DNA from: RGIG5612 sp017511185
Lineage (GTDB): Bacteria; Bacillota; Clostridia; Lachnospirales; Lachnospiraceae
NCBI GenBank assembly: GCA_017511185.1
Contig: JAFWLF010000107.1
Span: forward strand, 80,850 to 144,849
Reading direction: 5' to 3'
DNA: 64,000 nucleotides
Both the position numbers and the translations under genes were made by a program. Shown here in pieces: positions 16,572 to 24,809 of the stretch. Each line of letters begins with the position of its first letter. The first letter of the stretch is position 1. The notes below the pieces were generated by a model, which was not told the DNA's origin, ran no database searches, and was given only the letters and a program-made list of their open reading frames with translations.

Positions 16572-17419
16572 TGGCTTATACAAAAGAACAGATTCAGGAT
16601 ATGATCCGTCAGGAAGCAAAAAAAGCCCTTGCTTCTGGAGAGGTCAGCGCTATTGTTGGCTGGACAAGCACGCGTTTTGCAGATAAGACAAAACCGTGCT
16701 TCGCCGAGACAGAAGCAGAATGTGATCTGCTGGTCTGGAATGAGTATTGTGTTAACGGAACAGCAAAATATGCGCTGGATGACCGTTATCCGGAAAAGAA
16801 ACTGGCCATAATAGCTAGAGGCTGTGACAGCAGAGCTATTAACCGTCTGATCCAGGATAAACAAGTTAAAAGAGAAAACCTATATATTATCGGCGTTCCA
16901 TGTGATGGAAAAGAAAACCCGATCTGTAAAGAATGCCAGCATAAGAATCCACTGACATTTGATGTGCTGGTCGGGGAGGAAGTTGAAGAGCAGATCAATG
17001 CAGATCGTTTTGCTGAAGTGCTTGCATTTGAAAAACTGACACCGGATGAACGTTATGAGTATTGGGCAAAACAATATGACAAATGTATCCATTGCTATGC
17101 ATGCAGGAATGCCTGCCCGGCTTGTAACTGTATCGAATGCTACGCGGACCAGTACCGGACCGGATGGCAGGGAAAAGCTGCAGACAGAGAGCAGAATCAA
17201 GTTTATGGCCTGACAAGAGTCTTCCATGTGGGAGACCGGTGCATTGAATGTGGAGAATGTGAACGTGTCTGCCCGATGGATCTTCCGATCATGCGCCAGA
17301 CAAGAAAAATGCTGAAAGATATCAATGATCTGTTTGGCGATTATGAATGTGGCATGCCGAATGATTCGAAACCGGTTCTGGGTGAATATAAGCTGGAAGA
17401 CCCGGATGAGTTTATGTAG
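16571..17419 (+). CDS. flxC: FlxC-like Fe-S subunit
   Basis: 282 residues; ATG 16571 overlaps the flxD stop (TGATG) and has GGAG before it. Motifs are CKECQHKNP near 120, CIHCYACRNACPACNCIEC near 175-195 and CIECGECERVCP near 225-235, so it holds several Fe-S clusters. The layout matches FlxC and the Fe-S subunits next to sulfhydrogenase or anaerobic sulfite reductase modules. It should pass electrons between FlxB and FlxD. Confidence 0.78.
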   Translation: MAYTKEQIQDMIRQEAKKALASGEVSAIVGWTSTRFADKTKPCFAETEAECDLLVWNEYCVNGTAKYALDDRYPEKKLAIIARGCDSRAINRLIQDKQVKRENLYIIGVPCDGKENPICKECQHKNPLTFDVLVGEEVEEQINADRFAEVLAFEKLTPDERYEYWAKQYDKCIHCYACRNACPACNCIECYADQYRTGWQGKAADREQNQVYGLTRVFHVGDRCIECGECERVCPMDLPIMRQTRKMLKDINDLFGDYECGMPNDSKPVLGEYKLEDPDEFM

Positions 17420-17431
17420 GAGGTGAGAGAT

Positions 17432-18565
17432 ATGATTTTAGCAAAAAAAGATCTCGACCAGGCACTGAAGATCCTTAGCCAGGATGCTGTCGTTTTTGCT
17501 CCGCTGATCACACTGATCGAAGATAAAAGTCAGATCGATCAGCCGGCTTTTGAAAAGAAATTCATGCCATATCATGAAGGAGCTGCAGTAGGATTGGATA
17601 ACTTTAATACGGTAAAACCTCCGAAAGATGTTCTGTTTCCTAATGTGGAGAAACTGTATAAATACAAAACCGGTGAAGGAGCATATATTGAAGAGATCGT
17701 TCCAGAAGATAAACCGAAGATCCTTTTCGGTATCCGTCCATGTGATATGCGCAGTATTGATTCCATGGATAAAGTCTTCTTTACTAAAGAATATGTGGAT
17801 TCCTACTATGCAAAAAGAAGAGAACTGGTAACGATCGTGGCTATGGGTTGTATGGATACCCAGCGGACATGCTTCTGTGATTCCATGGGGCTAGATCCGA
17901 CCTATGCACCTACGGCGGATGTAATGATGAATGTAACCAAGTCAACCAAGACCAAAGCCTGTCCCGTAACAGGATGTACGATCCCGGAAGATGACGGCAG
18001 TTATATCCTGGAAGCATTGACAGAGAAAGGAAAGAATCTTTTAGATAAAATAGCTTCAATCTGTACGGAAAATGGAGCAGAAGAAGCTGTAAGAGATGTA
18101 TCCTGTTCTTTGAAGATAGAAAAAGACCCGGAATTAGATAAAAAGCTCTCCAAAATGTTTGAGCATCCAATCTGGGATAAGATCACAAAAGGATGTATTG
18201 GATGCGGGACATGTACGTTTGTCTGCCCGACCTGTTATTGCTTTGATATTGATAATGAAAACTATGGTGCAGAAGGATGTAAATATCGCTGCTGGGATTC
18301 CTGCATGTTTTCCGATTATACCAGAATGGCCGGCGGGGCTAATCCGCGTCCGACCAAAAAGGAACGTCTGCGCAACCGTTATATGCATAAGCTCAGTTAT
18401 TTTAACGAGCGTTATGGCGAGACGCTTTGTGTAGGATGCGGCAGATGTATTGAGAATTGTCCGGCACATCTGGATATTTCCGAATTTATTGAAAAAGCAA
18501 GCAAAGTGGATGCTGATGCCAAAGAGTACAGCGAAGCAGACTTTGCAGGAAAGGAGGTTCGGTAA
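17432..18565 (+). CDS. flxB: FlxB-like Fe-S subunit (hydrogenase/sulfite-reductase beta-type)
   Basis: 377 residues. ATG 17432 is preferred to GTG 17423 because AGGAGGTGA sits at 17418-17426. The N-terminal half resembles the beta subunit of sulfhydrogenase/AsrA (ILFGIRPCDMRSI), followed by CMDTQRTCFC, CIGCGTCTFVCPTCYC and CVGCGRCIENCPAHLDI. In Flx complexes FlxB relays electrons from the NADH/FAD subunit. Its stop shares a base with the flxA start (TAATG). Confidence 0.82.
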   Translation: MILAKKDLDQALKILSQDAVVFAPLITLIEDKSQIDQPAFEKKFMPYHEGAAVGLDNFNTVKPPKDVLFPNVEKLYKYKTGEGAYIEEIVPEDKPKILFGIRPCDMRSIDSMDKVFFTKEYVDSYYAKRRELVTIVAMGCMDTQRTCFCDSMGLDPTYAPTADVMMNVTKSTKTKACPVTGCTIPEDDGSYILEALTEKGKNLLDKIASICTENGAEEAVRDVSCSLKIEKDPELDKKLSKMFEHPIWDKITKGCIGCGTCTFVCPTCYCFDIDNENYGAEGCKYRCWDSCMFSDYTRMAGGANPRPTKKERLRNRYMHKLSYFNERYGETLCVGCGRCIENCPAHLDISEFIEKASKVDADAKEYSEADFAGKEVR

Positions 18566-19410
18566 TGGCAGTTGATCATGAATGTTCCTGTAATAAGAAT
18601 CCATTGCTGCCGTCTCTGTGTAAGGTCATCGATGTGAAACAGGAGACCCCTGATGTGCAGACCTATACGATCCAAACGCTGGATGGCAAAAAACCGTTTT
18701 CCCCGCTTCCGGGTCAGCTGGCAATGGTTAGCCTTTTAGGCGTTGGAGAAGCGATGTTCTCTATTACTGCACAGGGCGATGATTATATCCAGAGTTCCAT
18801 TAAGCGAACCGGCCTTTTGACGGAAGCTTTTCATGAAATGCAGCCGGGACAGGAGATCGGAGTCAGGGGACCATATGGAAATCATTTTCCGATCGAGGAT
18901 CTGAAAGGAAAAGATATCCTGTTTATCGGAGGCGGTATTGGTATCGCGCCAGTCCGGTCTATGATTCGTTATGCATTTGAACACAGAGATGAGTTCGGAC
19001 ATCTGGATATTCTGTATGGAGCCAGGTCGAAAAGCGATATCTGTTTTAAAGAAGATGTCCTGGAGAAATGGCCGAAAGAAAAAGATACAAATGTCTATGT
19101 AACGACAGACGTTCCTTCTGATGACTGGGATGGACATGTTGGATTTGTGCCTTCCTACATTGAAGAAGTTGGATTTAAACCAGAAGGAAAGAAAGTCGTT
19201 CTCTGCGGACCGCCGATCATGATCAAGCTGAGCAGTGAGAGCCTTCTGAAAATGGGATTTCAGAAGGAAGATGTTGTAACTACTCTCGAGCTTCGTATGA
19301 AATGCGGAATCGGTAAATGCGGCAGATGCAATATAGGCAGCAAATTTGTCTGTCTGGACGGCCCGGTATTTACCCTTGCAGAGCTGGATGAACTTCCAGA
19401 TGAAAAATAA
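18565..19410 (+). CDS. flxA: FlxA-like NAD(P)H:FAD oxidoreductase
   Basis: 281 residues of the ferredoxin-NADP reductase / PyrK-AsrB type: FAD-binding barrel in the first 100 residues, GGGIGIAPVRSMIR for the nicotinamide domain, CGPPIM, and a C-terminal [2Fe-2S] motif KCGIGKCGRCNIG with a further Cys in FVCLDGPVF. It would oxidise NADH and feed FlxBCD-HdrABC. It is the last of seven tightly packed Fe-S genes and no terminator is obvious before the next promoter. Confidence 0.88.
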   Translation: MAVDHECSCNKNPLLPSLCKVIDVKQETPDVQTYTIQTLDGKKPFSPLPGQLAMVSLLGVGEAMFSITAQGDDYIQSSIKRTGLLTEAFHEMQPGQEIGVRGPYGNHFPIEDLKGKDILFIGGGIGIAPVRSMIRYAFEHRDEFGHLDILYGARSKSDICFKEDVLEKWPKEKDTNVYVTTDVPSDDWDGHVGFVPSYIEEVGFKPEGKKVVLCGPPIMIKLSSESLLKMGFQKEDVVTTLELRMKCGIGKCGRCNIGSKFVCLDGPVFTLAELDELPDEK

Positions 19411-19451
19411 TCGGCATTAAGAGAAAAAAAACATATATTTGCACATACTTG

Positions 19452-19460
19452 TGTTATAAT
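19452..19460 (+). promoter_or_regulatory. Extended -10 promoter before the small membrane protein gene
   Basis: TGTTATAAT at 19452-19460 lies 30 bases before ATG 19490, with a CATATA at a -35-like distance. It would allow separate expression of the prenyltransferase and radical SAM genes. Confidence 0.5.
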
Positions 19461-19489
19461 AAGATCACTCATAACAGGAGGAAAAAAAT

Positions 19490-19702
19490 ATGAAGGGACT
19501 TATCAAATTAGGTTTATTAGCAGGTGCTGCTTACGGTGGATACTATTTATACAAAAAGTATTTAAAACAGCCGGACAAAGCAGAGAACTTTGACGATCTG
19601 TCCGATGCAGGTTTTGATTATGATGATACTGCTGCAAAAGAAGAAAGCTTTGCAGATAAGATCAAAGCAGCTGCAGGAAGACAGCTGGACCGCATTAAAT
19701 AA
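19490..19702 (+). CDS. Small single-pass membrane protein, unknown function
   Basis: 70 residues. GGAGG precedes the ATG. Residues about 4-24 (IKLGLLAGAAYGGYYLYKKY) form a Gly/Ala-rich membrane helix, followed by an acidic segment (FDDLSDAGFDYDD) and a basic amphipathic end. I do not recognise a family. Its own promoter and its place between flxA and the prenyltransferase suggest a membrane anchor or adaptor for the cytoplasmic complex (inference). Confidence 0.75.
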   Translation: MKGLIKLGLLAGAAYGGYYLYKKYLKQPDKAENFDDLSDAGFDYDDTAAKEESFADKIKAAAGRQLDRIK

Positions 19703-19722
19703 GCAAATTCCGGAAATTCAAA

Positions 19723-20772
19723 GTGAGCAAAGTTAAATTTTGGTTTTTTAACGCAAGACCGGTGTCATTGCCGCAAAGCATGATGCCGGCTCTTGTTGCC
19801 GCTTTTCTGGCGACAAAGTATTCAGACTTTAAATGGTATCTGGCATTGATCTCCCTGATCGGAGTTGCCTTTGCCCATTTGAGTCTGAATTTATTTGACG
19901 ATTTTTTTGATTACAGGAATGCACAGCAGGGGGACAGGAGTGCACTGGCAAGAGAGGGGTTTCGTGCACAGACCGTGAAATGTCCGTATTTACAGGATGG
20001 GACAGTTACACCAAAACAATGGATCTTTGTTTCCTGCCTGTTTGGGTTGATCGCGTGCTGCTTTGGCGTGCCGGTTCTGATCCTTCGGGGGATCCGGATC
20101 TTTTATATCGTTCTTGGCGTTGCCGTTTTGGGCATTTTTTATTCCGCCCCGCCATTGAAACTTGGCTATCATGGACTGGGCGAGATCATTATTGGTTTGA
20201 TTTTCGGACCAGCATTGGGAATAGGTATGAGTATTGCGGCAAGCGGGGAATTTCATGCCAGTGAAGTTATGGTTTCCTGTGCGATCGGTCTGCTTGTAAT
20301 TAATATCCTGTTTGTGCATTCAATCATGGATTATGCTGCTGACCAAAAGGCCGGAAAGAAAACCCTTGCCGCACTTGTCAGCCCGCGTAAACGATCTGAA
20401 GAAAACGGATTAGTTAATACATCAAACGGACCTTATGTGACATTGGCACTGGTTAACTTTATCCCTTATATTCTGGTCATGACGGCTTTCTTTCTGCATT
20501 GGATCTCTGCTTACTTTCTGGTAGTCCTTTTAGCTTTGCCTTGGTCGATCGCGCTTTTTTCTTCTATGCTGCAGTTTCGGAAAGATCCGTTTGGAAAAGC
20601 AGAAAAGAAATGGTGGTACGGAAGGTTTGCACACTGGGAAGAAATACTGGGAGCTGGTATTGATTGGTTTATGCTTCGATGGTATCTTGCCCAAAAGATC
20701 AGTACCGTTTTTTCAATTATGTGTATTCTTGCATCTCTTGCTGATATGATCACAAAAATGACCCAATTATAA
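19723..20772 (+). CDS. UbiA-superfamily prenyltransferase, MenA-like
   Basis: 349 residues, about eight or nine membrane segments. GTG 19723 is the only reasonable start; the ribosome site is weak. The first Asp-rich motif NLFDDFFDY (N56, D60, D63) and the second DYAADQKAGKKTLA match MenA-type aromatic prenyltransferases, which attach a polyprenyl chain to 1,4-dihydroxy-2-naphthoate. No menaquinone ring-synthesis gene is visible in this window, so the aromatic acceptor may be something else. Residues just after the first motif (YRNAQQGDRSALAREG) look longer than the usual K-x-G-x-D. It probably works with the polyprenyl synthase at 11.5 kb. Confidence 0.85.
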   Translation: MSKVKFWFFNARPVSLPQSMMPALVAAFLATKYSDFKWYLALISLIGVAFAHLSLNLFDDFFDYRNAQQGDRSALAREGFRAQTVKCPYLQDGTVTPKQWIFVSCLFGLIACCFGVPVLILRGIRIFYIVLGVAVLGIFYSAPPLKLGYHGLGEIIIGLIFGPALGIGMSIAASGEFHASEVMVSCAIGLLVINILFVHSIMDYAADQKAGKKTLAALVSPRKRSEENGLVNTSNGPYVTLALVNFIPYILVMTAFFLHWISAYFLVVLLALPWSIALFSSMLQFRKDPFGKAEKKWWYGRFAHWEEILGAGIDWFMLRWYLAQKISTVFSIMCILASLADMITKMTQL

Positions 20773-20776
20773 ACAG

Positions 20777-21706
20777 ATGAAACTGACACAGCTGATTTAT
20801 TTACCATTCTGGTATCTGAAAAATGTAATATTCAAAAAACACGGACCTCTGCAAACGGTCCTTTTCATCACGGACTATTGTAATTTGCGCTGTAAGCATT
20901 GTTTTGAAATGGGGCATGCCTGCACAATGCAGAAGTCCTATGAAAAGATTAAAGAAGAACTGCAGGACTGCTACCGGATGGGAAGCAGGATCGTGGATTT
21001 TGAAGGCGGAGAACCAACACTGTGGCGGGAAAAAGATGAACAAACCGGAAAAGTACGGGATGTCAATGATCTGATCGATCTGGCAAAAGAAATCGGATTC
21101 TTTTCCTGTACGGTTACCACTAACGCGCAAACTGATTTTTCCTGGGTAAAAGCAGATCTGATCTGGATGAGCCTGGATGGATACAAAGAATATCATGATG
21201 CAGTCAGAGGAGAAGGGGCATTTGAAAAACTGGATCATAATGCCCGGATCTATGCGGAAAAGAATGGCTCACAAAAATTAAGTGCGAATATTGCGATCAA
21301 TAAGATCAATCGGGACTCGGTTGCAGATACCCTTCGCTATGTGAAAGAGTCTCCTTTTATTCAAAGTATTGCTGTTAATTTTCATACTCCATATCCGGGC
21401 ACAGAAGAAGTGATGCTTTCACATGAGGAAAAGTGCAAGGTGATCGATGAGGTAATTGCACTCAAAAAACAGCATTATCCGATCCAGAACAGTATCAGCG
21501 GATTAAAGATGATGAAGATCCGGGGATTCAAAAAGAACTGCTGGGTCAGTAACTTTATTATTACAGACGGAACGCGCTTCAAAACCTGCCCGGGCGAAAC
21601 GCTGGGAATCTGTGATGGCTGTGGCTTTTGTATGGCAGGAGAGATGTATTGTGTGATGCATCTGAAGATTGATACACTTCTGTCAGGAATGAAACTGCGC
21701 TTATAA
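20777..21706 (+). CDS. Radical SAM protein, substrate unknown
   Basis: 309 residues, starting four bases after the UbiA stop. CNLRCKHC (about residues 36-43) is the CxxxCxxC motif binding the SAM cluster, followed by FEGGEPTLW, a typical GGEP motif. The C-terminus has a Cys-rich end (KTCPGETLGICDGCGFCMAG and MYCVMH) that could hold an auxiliary cluster, as in SPASM/twitch-type enzymes. Its tight link to the prenyltransferase suggests it modifies the same lipid or ring, but no reaction can be assigned. Confidence 0.82.
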   Translation: MKLTQLIYLPFWYLKNVIFKKHGPLQTVLFITDYCNLRCKHCFEMGHACTMQKSYEKIKEELQDCYRMGSRIVDFEGGEPTLWREKDEQTGKVRDVNDLIDLAKEIGFFSCTVTTNAQTDFSWVKADLIWMSLDGYKEYHDAVRGEGAFEKLDHNARIYAEKNGSQKLSANIAINKINRDSVADTLRYVKESPFIQSIAVNFHTPYPGTEEVMLSHEEKCKVIDEVIALKKQHYPIQNSISGLKMMKIRGFKKNCWVSNFIITDGTRFKTCPGETLGICDGCGFCMAGEMYCVMHLKIDTLLSGMKLRL

Positions 21707-21718
21707 GGATATAGACAT

Positions 21719-22597
21719 ATGCTTTTAACGATCCTGCATTATCTGGGAGGCCCGGTGATCGGAGCTATCATCGGGGCATTCACCAATTATATCGCAATCA
21801 AAATGCTGTTCCGGCCGCTGAAAGAAAAGCGGATCGGGCGTTTTAAAGTTCCGTTTACACCTGGTGTCATTCCAAAACATCAGGAGGAACTGGCAGGGGC
21901 TCTTTCTAAAACTGTATATCAGAATTTTTTTACGAATAATGACATCGAAGGAATTTTCCTTTCGGAAGAAATGGAAGATCTTTTTGTGGACAAATTATAT
22001 TTCTTACTTAGTGATATTGAACTGAGCAAGGTGAGTGAGGCACTGGATGAAGATGCAAAATTAAAGATCAAGGAATCTGTTTATAACAAGATCCATAATG
22101 TCATTCTGCATTCTAATATTTCAGGCGTTGTGGCAGATCAAGCGGATAAAATCATTCATTCGAAAGTCAAGGGGGGAAGTCTTGCAGGCCGTCTTCTGAA
22201 TGACAACATTACCTCCCGCCTTTCCGCCTTAATAGGAAATGAAGTTGCATCCTACATTAGAGAACATGATCTGGAGATCCTTCTGCCGATTCTGGAACAG
22301 CAGAAAGAAGAACTGAAAGAAGCGAATACAGGAATAATCCTTCAGGATATTGGAGCAGACAAGGAAAAGGTCTGTGCTGTATTAAAACATGGGTATCGCA
22401 GCTTCATGGCAAATGCCAAGGCAACGATAGCGGAGACGTTTCATATCAAAGAATTCATATATCAGAAAATTATGGATCTGAATCCTGCTGATATTGAGCG
22501 GCTGGTAAATGAAGCTATCAAGCGGGAAATGAATTATCTAGTCTATCTGGGAGCTTTATTAGGCTTTCTGATCGGTATTATCAATATCTTTATTTAA
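21719..22597 (+). CDS. DUF445 family membrane protein
   Basis: 292 residues. The N-terminal part (GGPVIGAIIGAFTNYIAIKMLFRP and PFTPGVIPKHQ) is the conserved DUF445/YheB start, and a second hydrophobic segment ends the protein (LGALLGFLIGIINIF). The middle is a helical, charged region. Family members are membrane proteins of unknown role in Firmicutes. It is 12 bases after the radical SAM gene and may close the operon. Confidence 0.8.
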   Translation: MLLTILHYLGGPVIGAIIGAFTNYIAIKMLFRPLKEKRIGRFKVPFTPGVIPKHQEELAGALSKTVYQNFFTNNDIEGIFLSEEMEDLFVDKLYFLLSDIELSKVSEALDEDAKLKIKESVYNKIHNVILHSNISGVVADQADKIIHSKVKGGSLAGRLLNDNITSRLSALIGNEVASYIREHDLEILLPILEQQKEELKEANTGIILQDIGADKEKVCAVLKHGYRSFMANAKATIAETFHIKEFIYQKIMDLNPADIERLVNEAIKREMNYLVYLGALLGFLIGIINIFI

Positions 22598-22666
22598 TAT
22601 TTAAGATTTCCCAGTAAAATAGTTATATTTTTTATGCATTCTTTCTATTTTTATGCAATTTTTTTG

Positions 22667-22681
22667 TGGTAAAATAACAAT
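22667..22681 (+). promoter_or_regulatory. Extended -10 element placing transcription start at the MATE ATG
   Basis: TGGTAAAAT (22667-22675) ends six bases before ATG 22682, and there is no ribosome binding site between. The transcript would start at or next to the start codon (leaderless). Confidence 0.5.
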
Positions 22682-24040
22682 ATGAACAGAAAAATGGATA
22701 TGGTGCATGGAAGCATCTGGAAAAAATTATTATTGTTTGCACTTCCGTTAGCTGCCAGCAGTATGCTGCAGCAGCTTTTTAATTCTGCCGACCTTCTGGT
22801 TGTCGGGCAGTTTGCGGATTCTAATGCGCTTGCTGCTGTTGGAGCCAATGGAGCAATCATTCATCTTTTGATCAACTTGTTTGTCGGGTTGACCGGCGGA
22901 ACGAATGTATTAGTTTCCACATTTATAGGGCAGCAAAATAAAGAAGGAATCAAAAAAGCAATTCATACTTCAGTATCAGTTGCTGTTATCAGCGGTGTTT
23001 TGCTTGCTGTTGTCGGACAGTTTATAGCTAAACCTGTCCTGATGCTGATGAGTACACCGGCAGAGATCCTTGATCTGACGGCAATCTATTTCCGTATTTA
23101 CTTTGCCGGAATGCCTTTCTTTATGCTGTACAACTTTGTTTCGGCAATTTATCGAAGCAAAGGAGATACAAGAACACCACTGGTCATTCTTGCTATTGCC
23201 GGTGTGATCAACGTAGGATTGAACCTGTTCTTCGTCATTGTCTGCCATCTGAGTGTGGAAGGCGTAGCGATTGCGACCGTTGTAAGTAATGCAATCTCAG
23301 CCTTTGTTTTGCTGGGATTGATGACTAAGGATAAAAGTGAACTGGGATTCCATTTTAAAGATCTTTGCATCAATGGACCAGTTCTTAAAAGAATGTTTGC
23401 GATTGGTATCCCGGGCGGACTGCAGGGAAGTGCATTCAGTATTTCTAATGTTATCATTCAGACGGCTATGAATTCCCTGGGGCCGGCTGCAATTGCGGCG
23501 AATACCGTTGCGCAGACCTATGAAAACTTCTGCTTCTTCTTCTGCGGCGCTTTTGGACAGGCCTCGCTTTCCTTTGTGGGACAGAATTATGGAGCAGGAA
23601 ATTTCGCAAGATGCCGCGAGACGACAAGAAAAGCTCTGGTATTGGGAATGGCGAGTGCTATTCTGCTGGCTTCCATTTTTGCGATTTTCGGACATTTCTT
23701 CTGCAGACTATATACACCGGATGAAGAGGTCATTAAACTGGCAATGTACAGGCTGCGAATCGCAACGTTATTCTGCTTCCTGAACGGAACGGATCAGGTC
23801 TTCAGCGGGGCATTGCGTGTTTATGGACATACTGTCCTGCCTGCGGTGATCTCAATCGTAACGATCTGCGGCACAAGGCTTCTTATGATCTTTACGATCT
23901 TCCGTGCTTATCCGTCTTATCCGCTTCTTGTAGCGATGTATCCGATCAGCTGGGTATTATCCAATGCTGCAATTTTGGTTGCATATTTAATAATTTTAAG
24001 TAAAATGAAGAAAAAGATGTATGAGGGAGGAACTGCATGA
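22682..24040 (+). CDS. MATE-family multidrug/organic-cation exporter
   Basis: 452 residues with 12 membrane segments in two similar halves. LFALPLAASSMLQQLFNSADLLVVGQF is the standard start of the DinF/NorM-like MATE group, and the second half contains GIPGGLQ and GQNYGAG. It exchanges sodium or protons for toxic compounds. No ribosome site is seen; see the promoter entry. Its stop overlaps the kinase-like gene (ATGA), so the two are cotranscribed. Export of antimicrobial plant phenolics is possible but not shown. Confidence 0.87.
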   Translation: MNRKMDMVHGSIWKKLLLFALPLAASSMLQQLFNSADLLVVGQFADSNALAAVGANGAIIHLLINLFVGLTGGTNVLVSTFIGQQNKEGIKKAIHTSVSVAVISGVLLAVVGQFIAKPVLMLMSTPAEILDLTAIYFRIYFAGMPFFMLYNFVSAIYRSKGDTRTPLVILAIAGVINVGLNLFFVIVCHLSVEGVAIATVVSNAISAFVLLGLMTKDKSELGFHFKDLCINGPVLKRMFAIGIPGGLQGSAFSISNVIIQTAMNSLGPAAIAANTVAQTYENFCFFFCGAFGQASLSFVGQNYGAGNFARCRETTRKALVLGMASAILLASIFAIFGHFFCRLYTPDEEVIKLAMYRLRIATLFCFLNGTDQVFSGALRVYGHTVLPAVISIVTICGTRLLMIFTIFRAYPSYPLLVAMYPISWVLSNAAILVAYLIILSKMKKKMYEGGTA

Positions 24041-24657
24041 ATAGAATCATTACCATAGGTCGTGAATTTGGCTCCGGTGGAAGAGAAATGGGTGTCCGCC
24101 TGGCAAATGAACTCGGATTTCAATATTATGACAAAGAGATCATTACCGGAATTGTAAATCATACGGATTATACAGAAAGCTACGTTAAGGAAATCATCGA
24201 AGGGAACACCCGCAGGATCATCCCGGTTACGATCGGAAGATCTTTGGATGTTGATGTAGAGTATCAGATCCAGCAGATGCAGGATATTGTAAAAGCTCAG
24301 ACAGAAGTCATCAAAGAGATGGCAGAAAAGTCTGACTGCGTCATCGTCGGAAGATGTGCAGATTATATCCTGGAAGAAGACGACGCAAACGGAAAAATAC
24401 AATTGTTCAAACTTTTTGTGCATGCCAGCATGGAAAGCCGTGTTAAAAGATGCATGGAAAGAAGAACAGAAAATGAAATGAATATGACCGAAAAGGATAT
24501 GGAAAAACAGATCCGCAAGGTCGACAAAGAAAGAGCCAACTATTATACAAATTACACACTCCGTAAATGGGGAGCAAAAGAAAACTACGATATCTGCTTT
24601 AATACGACCAATATGGAAATCAAGAACATGGTTCCGTATATCGCAAGACTCTTCTAA
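24037..24657 (+). CDS. Cytidylate-kinase-like family protein
   Basis: 206 residues. ITIGREFGSGGREMG is the modified P-loop of the 'cytidylate kinase 2' family, followed by LGFQYYDKEI and VIVGRCADYIL. The C-terminal lid has RRTENEMNMTEKDMEKQIRKVDKERANYY, typical of the family. These proteins are widespread in Clostridia and often stand next to MATE transporters; their true substrate is unclear. The gene starts inside the MATE stop codon. Confidence 0.82.
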   Translation: MNRIITIGREFGSGGREMGVRLANELGFQYYDKEIITGIVNHTDYTESYVKEIIEGNTRRIIPVTIGRSLDVDVEYQIQQMQDIVKAQTEVIKEMAEKSDCVIVGRCADYILEEDDANGKIQLFKLFVHASMESRVKRCMERRTENEMNMTEKDMEKQIRKVDKERANYYTNYTLRKWGAKENYDICFNTTNMEIKNMVPYIARLF

Positions 24658-24685
24658 GTTTATCATCTCATTTATTAAATGAATC

Positions 24686-24720
24686 ATCAGCCTCTTGAAA
24701 TCTATGTTCAAGAGGCTGAT
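24686..24720 (+). terminator. Strong hairpin after kinase-like gene
   Basis: A perfect 14-bp stem (ATCAGCCTCTTGAA, 24686-24699, with 24707-24720) and a seven-base loop. The tail is AATATTATT rather than a T run, so termination may be partial. Confidence 0.6.
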
Positions 24721-24809
24721 AATATTATTGAAAAGAAAATATAGTTGATTCGTTATTCCATTGTTTTCGGTGCACCTTGTGTGTCCGTGTTTTTCAAAGA
24801 AGGTAAGAA

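Noticed and set aside
12607..19410. Methanogen-type Hdr-Mvh or hydrogenase operon
   Set aside because: There are no hydrogenase large or small subunits and flxA/B replace them; the host is bacterial.
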